This document shows positions 53,436 to 62,222 of a stretch of 64,000 bases of DNA, piece after piece. A program made the position numbers and the translations under genes. How positions within the stretch are numbered: position 1 is the first letter of the stretch; every line of letters begins with the position of its first letter. The DNA comes from Stenotrophomonas sp. ATCM1_4 (GTDB lineage: Bacteria; Pseudomonadota; Gammaproteobacteria; Xanthomonadales; Xanthomonadaceae), in the NCBI RefSeq assembly GCF_004348115.1, contig NZ_QPFB01000001.1, positions 1,908,773-1,972,772 on the forward strand, read 5' to 3'. The notes beneath the pieces were generated by a model. That model searched no databases, was not told the DNA's origin, and was given only the letters and a program-made list of their open reading frames with translations.

Positions 53436-54491
53436 ATGAACACCGCTACGCGAGGGCTGGCCCAGCCCACCCCGAACCGCCTCCCCGGCCTGCTGCTGAC
53501 CGCCCTGATCGCCGGCCTGTCGATCTGGCTGGGTACCCTGCCCTGGCTGCAGGCCCATGGCATCAGCGCCCTGACGTTGGCCATCGTGATCGGCATCGTC
53601 ATCGGCAACACCGCTTACCCGGCGCTGGCACCCCGGGCGGCCGCAGGCGTTGGCTTCTCCAAGGCCACCCTGTTGCGCGCCGGCATCATCCTCTATGGCA
53701 TGCGCCTGACCCTGCAGGACATCGGCCAGGTCGGCACCGCAGGCGTGGTCATCGACGCCCTGGTGCTGTGCTCGACCTTCGCCCTGGCCTGGTGGCTGGG
53801 CACCCGGGTGCTGGGGCTGGACCGCAATTCGGCCTTGTTGATCGGTGCCGGCAGCTCGATCTGCGGCGCGGCGGCGGTGATGGCGGCCGAACCGGTGGTC
53901 AAGGGCCGCGCCGAGCAGGTCGCCGTGGCCGTGGCCACGGTGGTGATCTTCGGCACGCTGGCGATGTTTCTGTACCCGCTGCTGTACCAGTGGGGCATCA
54001 ATGCCGGCTGGATGCCGCTGGATGAAACCGCCTTCGGCGTGTTCACCGGCTCCACCGTGCATGAGGTGGCCCAGGTGGTCGCCGCCGGTCGGGCGATCAG
54101 CGAGCCGGCCGCCGACGCCGCGGTCATCACCAAGATGGTGCGGGTGATGATGCTGGCGCCATTCCTGGTCGGCCTGTCGGCGCTGCTGGCCCGCGGGCAA
54201 GCGGCCGGCGACGGCCAGCGCGCGAAGATCACCGTGCCGTGGTTCGCGTTCGGCTTCATCGCCATGGTGGCGTTCAACTCGCTGCACCTGCTCCCGGCCG
54301 GCGTGGTCAGCGCCCTGGTGGATCTGGATACCGCCCTGCTGGCGATGGCGATGGCCGCACTCGGCCTGACCACCCACGTCTCGGCCCTGCGCCAGGCCGG
54401 CACCAAGCCCATGCTGTTGGCGGTACTGCTGTTTGGCTGGCTGCTGGCAGGCGGCATGCTGATCAATCTGGGCGTCAGGGCGATGCTCTGA
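53436..54491 (+). CDS. YeiH family transporter (putative sulfate exporter)
   Basis: Protein of 351 residues with about ten membrane helices. LLRAGIILYGMRLTLQDIGQVG, LLIGAGSSICGAAAVMAAEP and the GSTVHEVAQVVAAGRAISEPAAD block are diagnostic of the UPF0324/YeiH family. Family members have been proposed to export sulfate or related anions, but direct evidence is thin. It is divergently paired with a LysR gene, as in E. coli yeiE-yeiH. The start ATG lacks a clear Shine-Dalgarno site. Confidence 0.93.
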   Translation: MNTATRGLAQPTPNRLPGLLLTALIAGLSIWLGTLPWLQAHGISALTLAIVIGIVIGNTAYPALAPRAAAGVGFSKATLLRAGIILYGMRLTLQDIGQVGTAGVVIDALVLCSTFALAWWLGTRVLGLDRNSALLIGAGSSICGAAAVMAAEPVVKGRAEQVAVAVATVVIFGTLAMFLYPLLYQWGINAGWMPLDETAFGVFTGSTVHEVAQVVAAGRAISEPAADAAVITKMVRVMMLAPFLVGLSALLARGQAAGDGQRAKITVPWFAFGFIAMVAFNSLHLLPAGVVSALVDLDTALLAMAMAALGLTTHVSALRQAGTKPMLLAVLLFGWLLAGGMLINLGVRAML

Positions 54492-54503
54492 AGCGGCGAT
54501 GCT

Positions 54504-54622
54504 CCCTTCCCCCGCCTGCGGGGAAGGTGCCCGTAGGGCGGATGGGGGCGCTTTGCGCTTGCAGCTTCACAGGCCACAGCCTTGCCCTTACCCCAACCCT
54601 TCTCCCGCCGGCGGGAGACGGG
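54504..54622. repeat. Palindromic repeats between yeiH-like gene and dbpA
   Basis: CCTTCCCCCGC / GCGGGGAAGG, followed by TGCCCGTAGGGCGGATGGGGG (54504-54548), is one unit in the same orientation as the copy at 38458. A second unit, CCCTTCTCCCGCCGGCGGGAG followed by ACGGG (54597-54622), follows. The rest of the 226-bp gap to dbpA shows nothing identifiable. Confidence 0.7.
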
Positions 54623-54717
54623 CTTCGCTTCGAGAGGGGCTTTGCTTCGATCTACCCTGCCTTCAAGGGCTTTGCCTCGGTCAGGGTAACGCCCTCGCTT
54701 TTCTGCGAAAATGCCGC

Positions 54718-56094
54718 ATGACTGACTTCTCTACCCTGCCCCTGTCGCCGGCGCTCGCGCCCGGCATCGACGCCCTGGGCTACACCACGATGACGCCGGT
54801 GCAGGCGTCGAGCCTGCCGCCGATCCTGGAAGGCCGCGACGTGATCGTCCAGGCCCCCACCGGCAGCGGCAAGACCGCCGCCTTCGGCCTGGGCCTGCTC
54901 AACCGCCTGGACCCGGCCACCGGCCGCACCCAGGCGCTGGTGCTGTGCCCCACGCGCGAACTTGCCGACCAGGTCGGCAAGCAGCTGCGCAAGCTGGCCA
55001 CCGGCATCCCCAACCTCAAGCTGCTGATCCTCACCGGCGGCATGCCGCTGGGCCCGCAGCTGGCCTCGCTGGAAGCGCAGGACCCGCACGTCGTGGTCGG
55101 CACCCCCGGCCGCATCCAGGAACTGGCGCGCAAGCGCGCGCTCAACCTTGGCCAGGTACGCGGCTTCGTCCTCGATGAAGCCGACCGCATGCTCGACATG
55201 GGTTTCGAGGAACCCATCCGCGAGATCGCCGGGCGCACCCACAAGGAGCGCCAGAGCCTGTTGTTCTCGGCCACCTTCCCCGAGGCGATCCGCGAGCTCG
55301 CGCGCGCCCTGCTCAACGACCCGGCCGAAGTCACCATCGACGGGCAGGCCGAGGCCCCGGCGATCCAGCAGTTGTTCTTCGAAGTGGAACCGGCCCACCG
55401 CCAGAAGGCCTTGGGCGGCCTGTTGCTGAAGTACACGCCGGAATCGGCGGTGGTGTTCTGCAACACCCGCAAGGATGTGGACGAGGTTGCCAACTCGCTG
55501 CGCCAGTTCGGTTTCTCCGCGCTGGCCCTGCATGGCGACATGGAGCAGCGTGACCGCGACGAGGTACTGCTGCAGTTCGCCAACCGCAGCTGCAACGTTC
55601 TGGTCGCCAGCGACGTGGCCGCGCGTGGCTTGGACGTGGAAGACCTGGCCGCCGTCGTGAACTACGAGCTGCCCACCGACATCGACACCTTCCAGCACCG
55701 GGTCGGCCGTACCGGCCGTGCCGGCCGCAGCGGCCTGGCGATGAGCCTGGTGGCCGGCCGCGAACGCAACCGCGCCGATGCGCTGGAGGCCCAGCAGGGC
55801 AACCCGCTCAACTGGCAGAAGACGCCGCTGGCCACCGCGCGTCCGGCGCAGCTGCCGCAGGCGGCGATGAGCACCCTGCGCATCGACGGCGGCAAGACCG
55901 ACAAGCTGCGCGCCGGCGACATCCTCGGCGCACTGACCGGCGATGCGGGGCTGTCGGCCAAGGCGATCGGCAAGATCGACATCTTCCCGACCCGCTCCTA
56001 CGTGGCCATCAGCCACGAACAGGCCGGCAAGGCCGTCGCCCGCCTGGAAGCCGGCAAGATCAAGGGCAAGCGTTTCCGCGTCCGAAAGATGTAA
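54718..56094 (+). CDS. dbpA: ATP-dependent RNA helicase DbpA
   Basis: Protein of 458 residues. DEAD-box motifs are all present: MTPVQASSLPPILEGRDVIVQAPTGSGKTAAFGLG (Q motif and Walker A), VLDEADRMLDMGF (DEAD), LLFSATFP (SAT), and HRVGRTGRAGRSGLAMSL (motif VI). The C-terminal domain ending MSTLRIDGGKTDKLRAGD...RFRVRKM is the DbpA RNA-binding domain that recognises helix 92 of 23S rRNA for 50S assembly. Start at ATG 54718; the in-frame open stretch upstream belongs to the repeat region. Its ribosome site is weak. Confidence 0.95.
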   Translation: MTDFSTLPLSPALAPGIDALGYTTMTPVQASSLPPILEGRDVIVQAPTGSGKTAAFGLGLLNRLDPATGRTQALVLCPTRELADQVGKQLRKLATGIPNLKLLILTGGMPLGPQLASLEAQDPHVVVGTPGRIQELARKRALNLGQVRGFVLDEADRMLDMGFEEPIREIAGRTHKERQSLLFSATFPEAIRELARALLNDPAEVTIDGQAEAPAIQQLFFEVEPAHRQKALGGLLLKYTPESAVVFCNTRKDVDEVANSLRQFGFSALALHGDMEQRDRDEVLLQFANRSCNVLVASDVAARGLDVEDLAAVVNYELPTDIDTFQHRVGRTGRAGRSGLAMSLVAGRERNRADALEAQQGNPLNWQKTPLATARPAQLPQAAMSTLRIDGGKTDKLRAGDILGALTGDAGLSAKAIGKIDIFPTRSYVAISHEQAGKAVARLEAGKIKGKRFRVRKM

Positions 56095-56152
56095 CCCCCG
56101 GGGACTCCAGCGCACCCGCAAGGCGCTGCCCAACGCAGGTGCAATGTCGCGA

Positions 56153-56476
56153 TCAAGTCCCGGGCGTGCTTCGCCTGCCCGGGCGCTGCGCGGATGCCAG
56201 GACGGCCAGGCTGGCGATCACCAGCACCGCCAGCGCCACTCCACTACCGACACCGCGATGGATCAACAGCAGGTACAAGCCGATGCTCGCCGCAAGCAGG
56301 CCAAGACCCCAACCATCGCGCCTCATGCGGGCAGCGCCGAGCACGGCCAGCAGCCAGCCATAGGCAAACGCCCACGGATCCAGCCGTGGCGCGAACTCGT
56401 AGACATTGCAGACCACGAACCAGGCGCTCCAGCCCAGCATCGCCAACAGCAGTACCAGCCAACCCAGAATGCGCAT
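56153..56476 (-). CDS. Small membrane protein of unknown function
   Basis: Protein of 107 residues with four hydrophobic stretches (about 5-25, 35-50, 58-72, 78-94), including DPWAFAYGWLLAVLGAARMRRDGWGLGLLAAS, consistent with a four-helix inner-membrane protein. It ends with a basic tail. No domain family is recognised. The gene lies convergent to dbpA and downstream of the thioesterase gene on the same strand, gap 76 nt. Confidence is limited by the lack of recognised relatives. Confidence 0.7.
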   Translation of the reverse strand: MRILGWLVLLLAMLGWSAWFVVCNVYEFAPRLDPWAFAYGWLLAVLGAARMRRDGWGLGLLAASIGLYLLLIHRGVGSGVALAVLVIASLAVLASAQRPGRRSTPGT

Positions 56477-56552
56477 GCCCTGCCCCGAATGAACCTGCGG
56501 CCATCATGGCATCGCCACGCCCGGCAGGTATGGCCTCGGCCCGCTCGGGCTG

Positions 56553-57335
56553 TCAGCTGAAGATCGCCACGCTTTGGCGGCCGCGCATCACCAGCTGCCG
56601 CTGCGCGTTCCAGACCTGCATGTCCTGCGAGGAGTAGCCGTCGCGTGCGTGCTGGCTGAAGGAGCGCAGCAGGAACCACTCCCCGGCCGGCGCCGGGTCC
56701 AGCAGTTCGAAGCTCCAGTTGATCGAGCTGACCGGCGCAGGCGCGCGGTATGCGGTGAAGGCCGCCGGTGGCATGGCATCCCCCATCGCCGCCAATGCAA
56801 TGGCCGGATCCACCCCCTGCGCGTCGCGGTGACGTACCCAGGCCAACTGCTCCGGGAACGCCGCCGCGGACACCGGCATCGCACCACCGGCCGGCTTGAG
56901 CTGGAAGTTCTGCAGGAACGCCGGCACGAACGGGGCGGCCGCCGCGTTCAACTCGCGGCAATCGTCCACGCCGGGCACGTCCGGGAAGTCGCCGAAATCA
57001 TGGACGATGCCGCTCTCGCGGGCGCGTCCGAACACCCCCATCAGGCGCGCCGCCAGCGCGCCCTCGGCGAAGACGTCCACCCCAAGACTCACCACCGACT
57101 TGCCTTCGCGCAGCACCTGCGGCGCGAAGGTCAACTGGCCCACGGCCGGGCCAATGAAGTTGACCTGCATCGCGCGCAGCGGCGGCAGCGGCGTCGCATG
57201 CGACTGGAGCGCGGCGCTGATGCCCAGCGCGGTGACGATGCCACCGTACGCGGTGCGCCCCTGGCGCCAGCTGTCGGGCAGCAGCACGCCCTTGCGCGCG
57301 TCGAAGGAGGACAGCAGTTCACTCAGGTTCGGCAT
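56553..57335 (-). CDS. Acyl-CoA thioesterase family protein (TesB-like double hot-dog)
   Basis: Protein of 260 residues. QGRTAYGGIVTALGISAALQSHATPLPPLRAMQVNFIGP is the first hot-dog (GG near residue 31 and the NF sheet), and the second half shows SSINWSFELLDPAPAGEWFLLRSFSQHARDGYSSQDMQVWNAQRQLVMRGRQSVAIF, the pattern of the 4HBT_3/TesB-like domain with the active-site Asp-Gln-Thr-type residues at HARDGYSSQD. It probably hydrolyses medium-chain acyl-CoAs. It follows apt by 21 nt on the same strand, possibly one transcript. Confidence 0.88.
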   Translation of the reverse strand: MPNLSELLSSFDARKGVLLPDSWRQGRTAYGGIVTALGISAALQSHATPLPPLRAMQVNFIGPAVGQLTFAPQVLREGKSVVSLGVDVFAEGALAARLMGVFGRARESGIVHDFGDFPDVPGVDDCRELNAAAAPFVPAFLQNFQLKPAGGAMPVSAAAFPEQLAWVRHRDAQGVDPAIALAAMGDAMPPAAFTAYRAPAPVSSINWSFELLDPAPAGEWFLLRSFSQHARDGYSSQDMQVWNAQRQLVMRGRQSVAIFS

Positions 57336-57356
57336 GGGGCGTCCTGCAATGGAAAG

Positions 57357-57896
57357 TCAGTAGACCAGCGTGGCCTGCAAGGGCACACCTGCAGGCAGGC
57401 GCGCACGGCCGCCGAGCCCGTCGAGCTCGACCAGCACCGCCGCACCGAGCACCTGCGCCTCCAGTTGCCCGGCCAGCAGCAGGGCTGCGGCCAGCGTGCC
57501 GCCGGTGGCCAGCACGTCGTCGACCAGCACCACCCGGGTACCCGGCGCGATGGCATCGGCGCACACCTCGATGCGGTCGCTGCGGTACTCCAGCGTGTAC
57601 TCCTGCTGCAGGGTGGCACCGGGCAACTTGCCGGGCTTGCGCACCGGCACGAAGCCGGCCCCCAGCTCCAGCGCCAACGCTGCGCCGAGGATGAAGCCAC
57701 GTGCCTCCACACCCAGTACCGCCTGCACGCCGGCCGCGCGCCAGGGCGCGGCCATGGCCTTGACGGCCGCATCGAACGCCTTGGCGTCCGCCAGCAGCGG
57801 GGTGATGTCCTTGAACAGGATGCCGGGCTTGGGGAAGTCGGCCACGTCGCGGATCGTGCGCGACCACTCGGGATAAACAGGAGTCATTTCAATCAT
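57357..57896 (-). CDS. apt: Adenine phosphoribosyltransferase
   Basis: Protein of 179 residues. [22 protein letters not shown] is the family N-terminal signature, [32 protein letters not shown] precedes the flexible loop, and [20 protein letters not shown] is the PRPP-binding motif. It salvages adenine to AMP with PRPP in the cytoplasm. Start ATG at 57894-57896 (MIEMTPV...) or the in-frame ATG at 57885-57887; neither has a good Shine-Dalgarno site. It follows selO by 19 nt. Confidence 0.93.
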   Translation of the reverse strand: MIEMTPVYPEWSRTIRDVADFPKPGILFKDITPLLADAKAFDAAVKAMAAPWRAAGVQAVLGVEARGFILGAALALELGAGFVPVRKPGKLPGATLQQEYTLEYRSDRIEVCADAIAPGTRVVLVDDVLATGGTLAAALLLAGQLEAQVLGAAVLVELDGLGGRARLPAGVPLQATLVY

Positions 57897-57915
57897 CGAA
57901 TCAGGAAAACAGGAG

Positions 57916-59478
57916 TCAGGAGCTGCACGACAGCATCGAGCAGCCGGCCCGTTCGCGCGCCCATTCCGGGCGGCGCCGGGCGAACGCCTCGCGGCCCGGC
58001 TGGTCGTCATAAGGATGCCGCAGGACGTCCAGCAAGTCCGTGATACCGGCCGAATCGCCTTGTTCGGCACGGTCGATGGCCTCCTGCGCCAACCAGTTGC
58101 GCAACACGTACTTCGGGTTGGCGGCGTTCATCGTGGCGCGGCGCACCTCCGGCGCCTGCGCGTCGGCCAGCACCCGCTGGCCGTGCCGCCGCAGCCAGTC
58201 CTGCAGCTTCGGCAGCACCTGCCCGCGCTTGTCCGGCGCGTAGAACGCCGCCTCCAGCACCGCCACATCCGGCGCCGCGGGGTCCACCTCGGCCAAGGCA
58301 CGGAACGCCAGCGTCATGTCCATTTCGCCCTCGTGCAGCAATTGCAGGAACTGCGCCATCAAGGTGTCGTCCCCCTCGACGAAACGGCCCAGGCCCAGCT
58401 TGGCCACCAGATGATGGCGCTGCTCCTGCTCGAACCGCGTCCGGAACGCATCCAGCCCGGCCTGCAGCGGCGCGGCATCCTCGAACAGCGGCGACACGGC
58501 CTGCGCCAGCCGCACCAGGTTCCAGTACGCCACCTGCATCTGCGTGCCGAAGCGATAGCGACGGCCCTGCGCGTCGGTGGTGTTGGGCGTCCATTCCGGG
58601 TCGTAGTCCTCCACCCAGCCATACGGGCCGTAATCGATGGTCAGCCCGAGGATGGACATGTTGTCGGTGTTCATCACGCCATGCACGAAGCCCACCCGCA
58701 TCCAGTGCGCCACCATCACCGCGGTGCGCGTGCAGACCTGCTCGAACCAGCGTGCATGGCGCTGCGCGCCGGCGTCGGCCAGTTCGGGGTAGTCGCGGTC
58801 GATGCAGAACGCCACCAGTTGGGTCAGCAGCGCGATGTCCCCGCGCGAGGCGGGCAGTTCGAAGCTGCCGAAACGGAGGAACGACGGCGCCACCCGGCAC
58901 ACCACCGCGCCGGGTTCGCCCTGCGGGTTGCCGTCGTAGAACATGTCGCGCACCACCGTTTCACCGGTAGCCACCAGGCTCAGGGCGCGGGTGGTCGGCA
59001 CCCCCAGGTGATGCATCGCCTCCGAGCACAGGAATTCGCGTACCGAGGAGCGCAGCACCGCCCGGCCGTCGGCGCCGCGCGAATACGGGGTCGGCCCCGC
59101 CCCTTTCAGCTGCAGCTCCCAGCGCTGGCCGCCGACCAGCAGTTCGCCCAACGAGATCGCGCGGCCATCGCCGAGCTGCCCGGCCCATTGGCCGAACTGG
59201 TGCCCGCCATAATTGGCCGCCCACGGTTGCATCCCGGCATACAGCGCGTTGCCGCCGAACACCTGCGCGAAGCCTTCGCCCTGCACGACGGATTCGTTGA
59301 AACCCAGCAGTGCCACCACCTCGGGCGAGTACGCCAGCAGGCGGGGAGCGGCCACCGGCGTGGGACTGACTGCCGACCAGAGCGCACCGCGCACTTCGCG
59401 GCGGCCGGGGCCACGCTCGGGATCGCCGGGCAGCGCCTGCACGAATCGGTTGTCGAAATGGGGCTCGTTGTTGCGCAT
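57916..59478 (-). CDS. selO: Protein adenylyltransferase SelO (YdiU)
   Basis: Protein of 520 residues. The pseudokinase-like AMPylation core has [64 protein letters not shown] and [23 protein letters not shown]. SelO transfers AMP to protein Ser/Thr/Tyr, part of redox stress response. The very C-terminus is SMLSCSS; the Cys two residues from the end takes the position of selenocysteine in eukaryotic SelO, whose end is CSUSS. Start at ATG 59476-59478. It reads into apt 19 nt later, so the two are likely co-transcribed. Confidence 0.95.
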   Translation of the reverse strand: MRNNEPHFDNRFVQALPGDPERGPGRREVRGALWSAVSPTPVAAPRLLAYSPEVVALLGFNESVVQGEGFAQVFGGNALYAGMQPWAANYGGHQFGQWAGQLGDGRAISLGELLVGGQRWELQLKGAGPTPYSRGADGRAVLRSSVREFLCSEAMHHLGVPTTRALSLVATGETVVRDMFYDGNPQGEPGAVVCRVAPSFLRFGSFELPASRGDIALLTQLVAFCIDRDYPELADAGAQRHARWFEQVCTRTAVMVAHWMRVGFVHGVMNTDNMSILGLTIDYGPYGWVEDYDPEWTPNTTDAQGRRYRFGTQMQVAYWNLVRLAQAVSPLFEDAAPLQAGLDAFRTRFEQEQRHHLVAKLGLGRFVEGDDTLMAQFLQLLHEGEMDMTLAFRALAEVDPAAPDVAVLEAAFYAPDKRGQVLPKLQDWLRRHGQRVLADAQAPEVRRATMNAANPKYVLRNWLAQEAIDRAEQGDSAGITDLLDVLRHPYDDQPGREAFARRRPEWARERAGCSMLSCSS

Positions 59479-59556
59479 CGCCTGCTCGTCACTGCCGTAC
59501 ACCCGGATCCTACCGGTTATGGCGCGCACGGTCGGCCACGGGGCGGCATAAAAGAA

Positions 59557-59584
59557 AACGCCGGAAGCTTTCGCTTCCGGCGTT
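59557..59584 (-). terminator. Terminator after second cold-shock gene
   Basis: Perfect 12-bp stem AACGCCGGAAGC (59557-59568), loop TTTC, complement 59573-59584. On the minus strand it is followed by TTTCTTTTATG, a good U-run, 30 nt after the stop. Confidence 0.9.
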
Positions 59585-59613
59585 CCAAGCTACCTTTCGG
59601 TGGCAGGGGTCGA

Positions 59614-59823
59614 TTAGACCGCCTGCACCTGGTCAGCCTGCATGCCCTTCTGGCCCTGCACGGCGACGAAGGTCACCTTCTGGCCTTCCTGCAGCGACTT
59701 GAAGCCGGTGCCCTGGATGGCGCGGAAGTGCACGAACAGGTCCGGGCCGCTTTCCGGGGTGATGAAGCCAAAGCCCTTGGCATCGTTGAACCACTTCACA
59801 GTGCCGGTCTGACGATCAGACAT
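59614..59823 (-). CDS. Cold-shock domain protein (second copy)
   Basis: Protein of 69 residues with [17 protein letters not shown] and [18 protein letters not shown], closely similar to the copy at 22745 (first 24 positions almost identical). CAGGAG precedes the ATG at 59821-59823. A leader of roughly 150 nt contains the 25-nt element shared with the first copy. The downstream terminator is strong. The pair may be regulated differently by temperature; the sequence does not show which is cold-induced. Confidence 0.96.
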   Translation of the reverse strand: MSDRQTGTVKWFNDAKGFGFITPESGPDLFVHFRAIQGTGFKSLQEGQKVTFVAVQGQKGMQADQVQAV

Positions 59824-60131
59824 TACAAACTCCTGAAACATTGATGAGAAAAATCGCAGCCACCGGATATTCGGGGCCGAGACTGAGTTGCAGGCGTTGG
59901 TAAAGCGGAACGATGAGCGGATCGGTGAGATCAACTGCATCAGGCCACGATTCACGGTGACCCTTGCAAGCACAGTGGGGCGAACGATACGCGGCTTTTG
60001 GTTAAAAAGCGATAAATACCGTATTCATCAAAGCTGAGCGGTTCAGCACCGCGCCAATGTCGTCCGGATTCATGGACTTGGCCGGGCAGCACCGGTCGGC
60101 GTCCCACAGGGGCACCGCTACACTGCGCCCC
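59824..60131. promoter_or_regulatory. Gene-free region holding cold-shock leader and two promoters
   Basis: A 308-bp gap between the divergent cold-shock gene and yaiI. Its left half is the cold-shock leader, including the shared 25-nt element at 59938-59962. AT-rich text at 59997-60028 (TTTTGGTTAAAAAGC and GATAAATACCGTATTC) probably holds the cold-shock promoter and perhaps the yaiI one. No clear -35/-10 pair could be fixed for either; the best guess for cold shock is TATCGT on the minus strand at 59984-59989. No other gene is seen. Confidence 0.5.
59938..59962 (-). promoter_or_regulatory. Conserved leader element of second cold-shock gene
   Basis: A 25-nt stretch (plus strand CATCAGGCC...GGTGACC) identical to 23063-23087. 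It lies 114 nt before the start codon, nearly the same distance as in the first copy (108 nt), although the rest of the two leaders differs. It supports a shared RNA-level or promoter-proximal control element. Confidence 0.65.
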
Positions 60132-60617
60132 ATGACTGCCCCCGATTCCCCGCCCGCCCCCCGCATCTGGGTTGACGCCGACGCCTGCCCGGTCGTCATC
60201 AAGGACATCCTGTTCCGCGCCGCCGAGCGCACCGGCATCGAAACGGTGCTGGTGGCCAACCAATGGATCCGGACCCCGGCCTCCCGGTTCATCCGCGCGC
60301 TGCAGGTGCCCGGTGGCCCGGACGTGGCCGATGACGCCATCGTCGAGCGGGTCGCCGCCGGCGACCTGGTCGTGACCCAGGACATCCCGCTGGCCGCCCG
60401 CGTGCTGGACAGGCAAGCCGCGGCGCTGAACCCGCGGGGAGATGTCTACACCGCCAACAGCATCGCCGAGCGACTGTCGGTACGGAACTTCATGGAGGAG
60501 TTGCGCGGCGCCGGCATCCAGACCGGTGGCCCGGCCGCCCTGCACCCACGCGACCGCCAGGCCTTCGCCGCGCAGCTGGACCGCTGGCTCGCCCAGCGCC
60601 CACGGCCAGTCGCCTAG
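60132..60617 (+). CDS. yaiI: YaiI/YqxD family (UPF0178) protein
   Basis: Protein of 161 residues. [25 protein letters not shown], the [26 protein letters not shown] block and [21 protein letters not shown] match the UPF0178 (DUF188) family, a PIN-like fold with conserved acidic residues (DAD and TQD) that suggests a nuclease; no activity is established. Starts at ATG 60132. It is single, flanked by the cold-shock region and the interrupted pseudouridine synthase gene. Confidence 0.92.
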   Translation: MTAPDSPPAPRIWVDADACPVVIKDILFRAAERTGIETVLVANQWIRTPASRFIRALQVPGGPDVADDAIVERVAAGDLVVTQDIPLAARVLDRQAAALNPRGDVYTANSIAERLSVRNFMEELRGAGIQTGGPAALHPRDRQAFAAQLDRWLAQRPRPVA

Positions 60618-60735
60618 GCACCCGGGGCTGCCGGTCTGGTGCGTCCACCACCTTGCAGCCGCGGGGCCGTCACCGGCAGCCGGGCCGCACTCCCTGCACC
60701 ACGGCAATGCATCGGCCTAACGCTTGGCCGGGACA

Positions 60736-61380
60736 TCACCCCAGCCGACGCGGGCTGGTGAACTGGCGCGGCTCGCCATTCAACGGATCGATGAAGGCCA
60801 AGCGTCGGGCCAGCAACTGCAGCGGGGTACTGAAATCCTCCGGCGCGCGCTGCAGCAAGCGCGGATAGCAATCGTCCCCCAGGATCGGCGCGCCCAGCGC
60901 GGCCATGTGCACGCGCAACTGGTGCTTGCGCCCGCTCACCGGCTCCAGGGCGTAACGCCAGACCTCCCCGCACCGCTCGATCACATCGATCCGGCTCAGC
61001 GCATTGGGCGCGCCAATGCCCTCGCGCATGACATGGAACGGCTCGCCACGCTCCAGCCGGCTATGCCGCTGCACGGGGAACACGCAGTCCGGCAAGGCCG
61101 GCGCCAGCGCCTCGTAGTGCTTTTCGATCTTCCGCTCGGCGAACAGGCGCTGGTACGACGCCCGGCTCTCCGGGTTGCAGGAAAACAGCACCAACCCGGC
61201 CGTGCCCCGGTCAATCCGATGCAGCGGCACCAGTGCCGGGTTGCCGGTGCAGGCCACCAGGCGCGCCAGCAGCGTCTGCCGGACATGACGCCCGGCCGGC
61301 ATCACCGGCAGGAAATGCGGCTTGTCGGCAACCAGCAGATGCGCGTCCTGGTACAGGATGTCCGCCTCGAACGGCACCAC
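60736..61380 (-). CDS. Pseudouridine synthase catalytic domain (RluA family), downstream ORF
   Basis: ORF of about 214 residues beginning with adjacent GTGs (61380 and 61377). ADILYQDAHLLVADKPHFLPV, LVPLHRIDRGTAGLVLFS (catalytic Asp) and PVSGRKHQLRVHMAALGAPILGDDCY are the RluA/RluC signature motifs, so the domain that isomerises uridine in rRNA or tRNA is intact. AGGAG (61388-61384) is 6 nt before the second GTG. It may therefore be a functional, S4-less enzyme. Substrate RNA unknown; without the N-domain, RNA binding may be weaker. Confidence 0.85.
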   Translation of the reverse strand: MVPFEADILYQDAHLLVADKPHFLPVMPAGRHVRQTLLARLVACTGNPALVPLHRIDRGTAGLVLFSCNPESRASYQRLFAERKIEKHYEALAPALPDCVFPVQRHSRLERGEPFHVMREGIGAPNALSRIDVIERCGEVWRYALEPVSGRKHQLRVHMAALGAPILGDDCYPRLLQRAPEDFSTPLQLLARRLAFIDPLNGEPRQFTSPRRLG

Positions 61381-61386
61381 CGGCTC

Positions 61387-61605
61387 CTATGCCACCTCGC
61401 GGAAGTAGCGGATCTCACGCCCGGCCTGCCAAGGCTGCCCCGGGTCCAGCGCACTGCCATCCAGGGCCTGGACCCGCCCCCGCGCGAACCGGTCCAGCCA
61501 CTGCGCGCGCGTGATCGCCGGAAAGCGCGCGCACAACCCCTCCAGCAGGCTCGCCCACGGACCGGGGGCCAATTGCAGATGACTGGGCAGATCGTCGGTG
61601 CTCAC
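61387..61605 (-). CDS. N-terminal S4-like fragment of the interrupted pseudouridine synthase
   Basis: ORF of 72 codons from GTG 61605 to TAG 61387-61389. WASLLEGLCARFPAITRAQWLDRFARGRV ... LDPGQPWQAGREIRYFREVA shows the W..RF.RGRV and RxIRYFRE patterns of the N-terminal segment fused to this class of RluA proteins. It ends exactly where homologous proteins continue into the catalytic domain. On its own it has no obvious function. Confidence 0.65.
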   Translation of the reverse strand: MSTDDLPSHLQLAPGPWASLLEGLCARFPAITRAQWLDRFARGRVQALDGSALDPGQPWQAGREIRYFREVA

Positions 61606-61666
61606 GCGTTCGGGTCCCGGCAGGGGCAAAGCCGTATCATTGTCGGTCTTTGCCCCCGGTAATCCC

Positions 61667-62215
61667 ATGGCCCTTACTGCCACCATCCGCAAGGCCGAGC
61701 TGCAGATCAGCGACATGGACCGCGGCTACTACGCGACCCACAACCTGACCCTGGCACAGCACCCGTCCGAAACCGACGAGCGGCTGATGGTCCGCCTGCT
61801 CGCCTTCGCCCTGAATGCCGACGACCGGCTGGAGTTCGGCCGCGGGCTGAGCACCGATGACGAGCCGGACCTGTGGGAACACGATTACACCGGCGACATC
61901 GTGCAGTGGATCGACCTGGGCCAGCCGGACGAATCGCGCATCCGCAAGGCCTGCAACCGCAGCGGCCGCGTGCAGATCATCAACTACGGCAGCAATGCCT
62001 CGGACATCTGGTGGCAGAAGCAGGGCAAGCCACTGGCCCGCTTCGACAACCTGTCCGTGCTCGACCTGCCCGGCGATTTCGTCGAACGCTGGGGCAGCCA
62101 GATCCAGCGCGCCATGCGCTGGAGCGTGCTGATCCAGGACGGCGAGGTGCAGCTGATCAACGACCAGATGCAACTGGACGTGATCCCGCAATGGCGCAAG
62201 CGCCCGGCAGGCTGA
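61667..62215 (+). CDS. yaeQ: YaeQ family protein
   Basis: Protein of 182 residues. MALTATIRKAELQISDMDRGYY begins the family, followed by HPSETDERLMVRLLAFAL, LSTDDEPDLWEHDYTGDIVQWIDLGQPDESRIRKACNR and FDNLSVLDLPGDFVERW. YaeQ has a PD-(D/E)XK-like nuclease fold with unknown activity, once linked to RfaH suppression. ATG 61667; no adjacent ribosome site visible. It is followed 7 nt later by the flavoprotein gene in the same direction. Confidence 0.94.
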   Translation: MALTATIRKAELQISDMDRGYYATHNLTLAQHPSETDERLMVRLLAFALNADDRLEFGRGLSTDDEPDLWEHDYTGDIVQWIDLGQPDESRIRKACNRSGRVQIINYGSNASDIWWQKQGKPLARFDNLSVLDLPGDFVERWGSQIQRAMRWSVLIQDGEVQLINDQMQLDVIPQWRKRPAG

Positions 62216-62222
62216 GCAGACG

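Larger units (their letters stand above)
60736..61605 (-). pseudogene. RluA-family pseudouridine synthase interrupted by in-frame TAG
   Basis: Read as one unit, a GTG at 61605 to the stop near 60736 gives one continuous reading frame except for a TAG at 61389-61387. The upstream segment (72 codons; LLEGLCARFPAITRAQWLDRFARGRVQ ... REIRYFREVA) resembles an S4-like N-domain, and the downstream part is a complete catalytic domain. Since frame is kept (EPVVPFEAD follows the TAG), it is a single nonsense change, or a real split. AGGAG overlapping the TAG sits just before an in-frame GTG, so the catalytic part may be reinitiated. Sequencing error is a further option. Confidence 0.75.

Noticed and set aside
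54499..54717. Longer N-terminus for DbpA reading upstream from 54499
   Set aside because: The extra residues translate the intergenic repeats. Family members begin with FSTLPLSPAL, matching the start at 54718.
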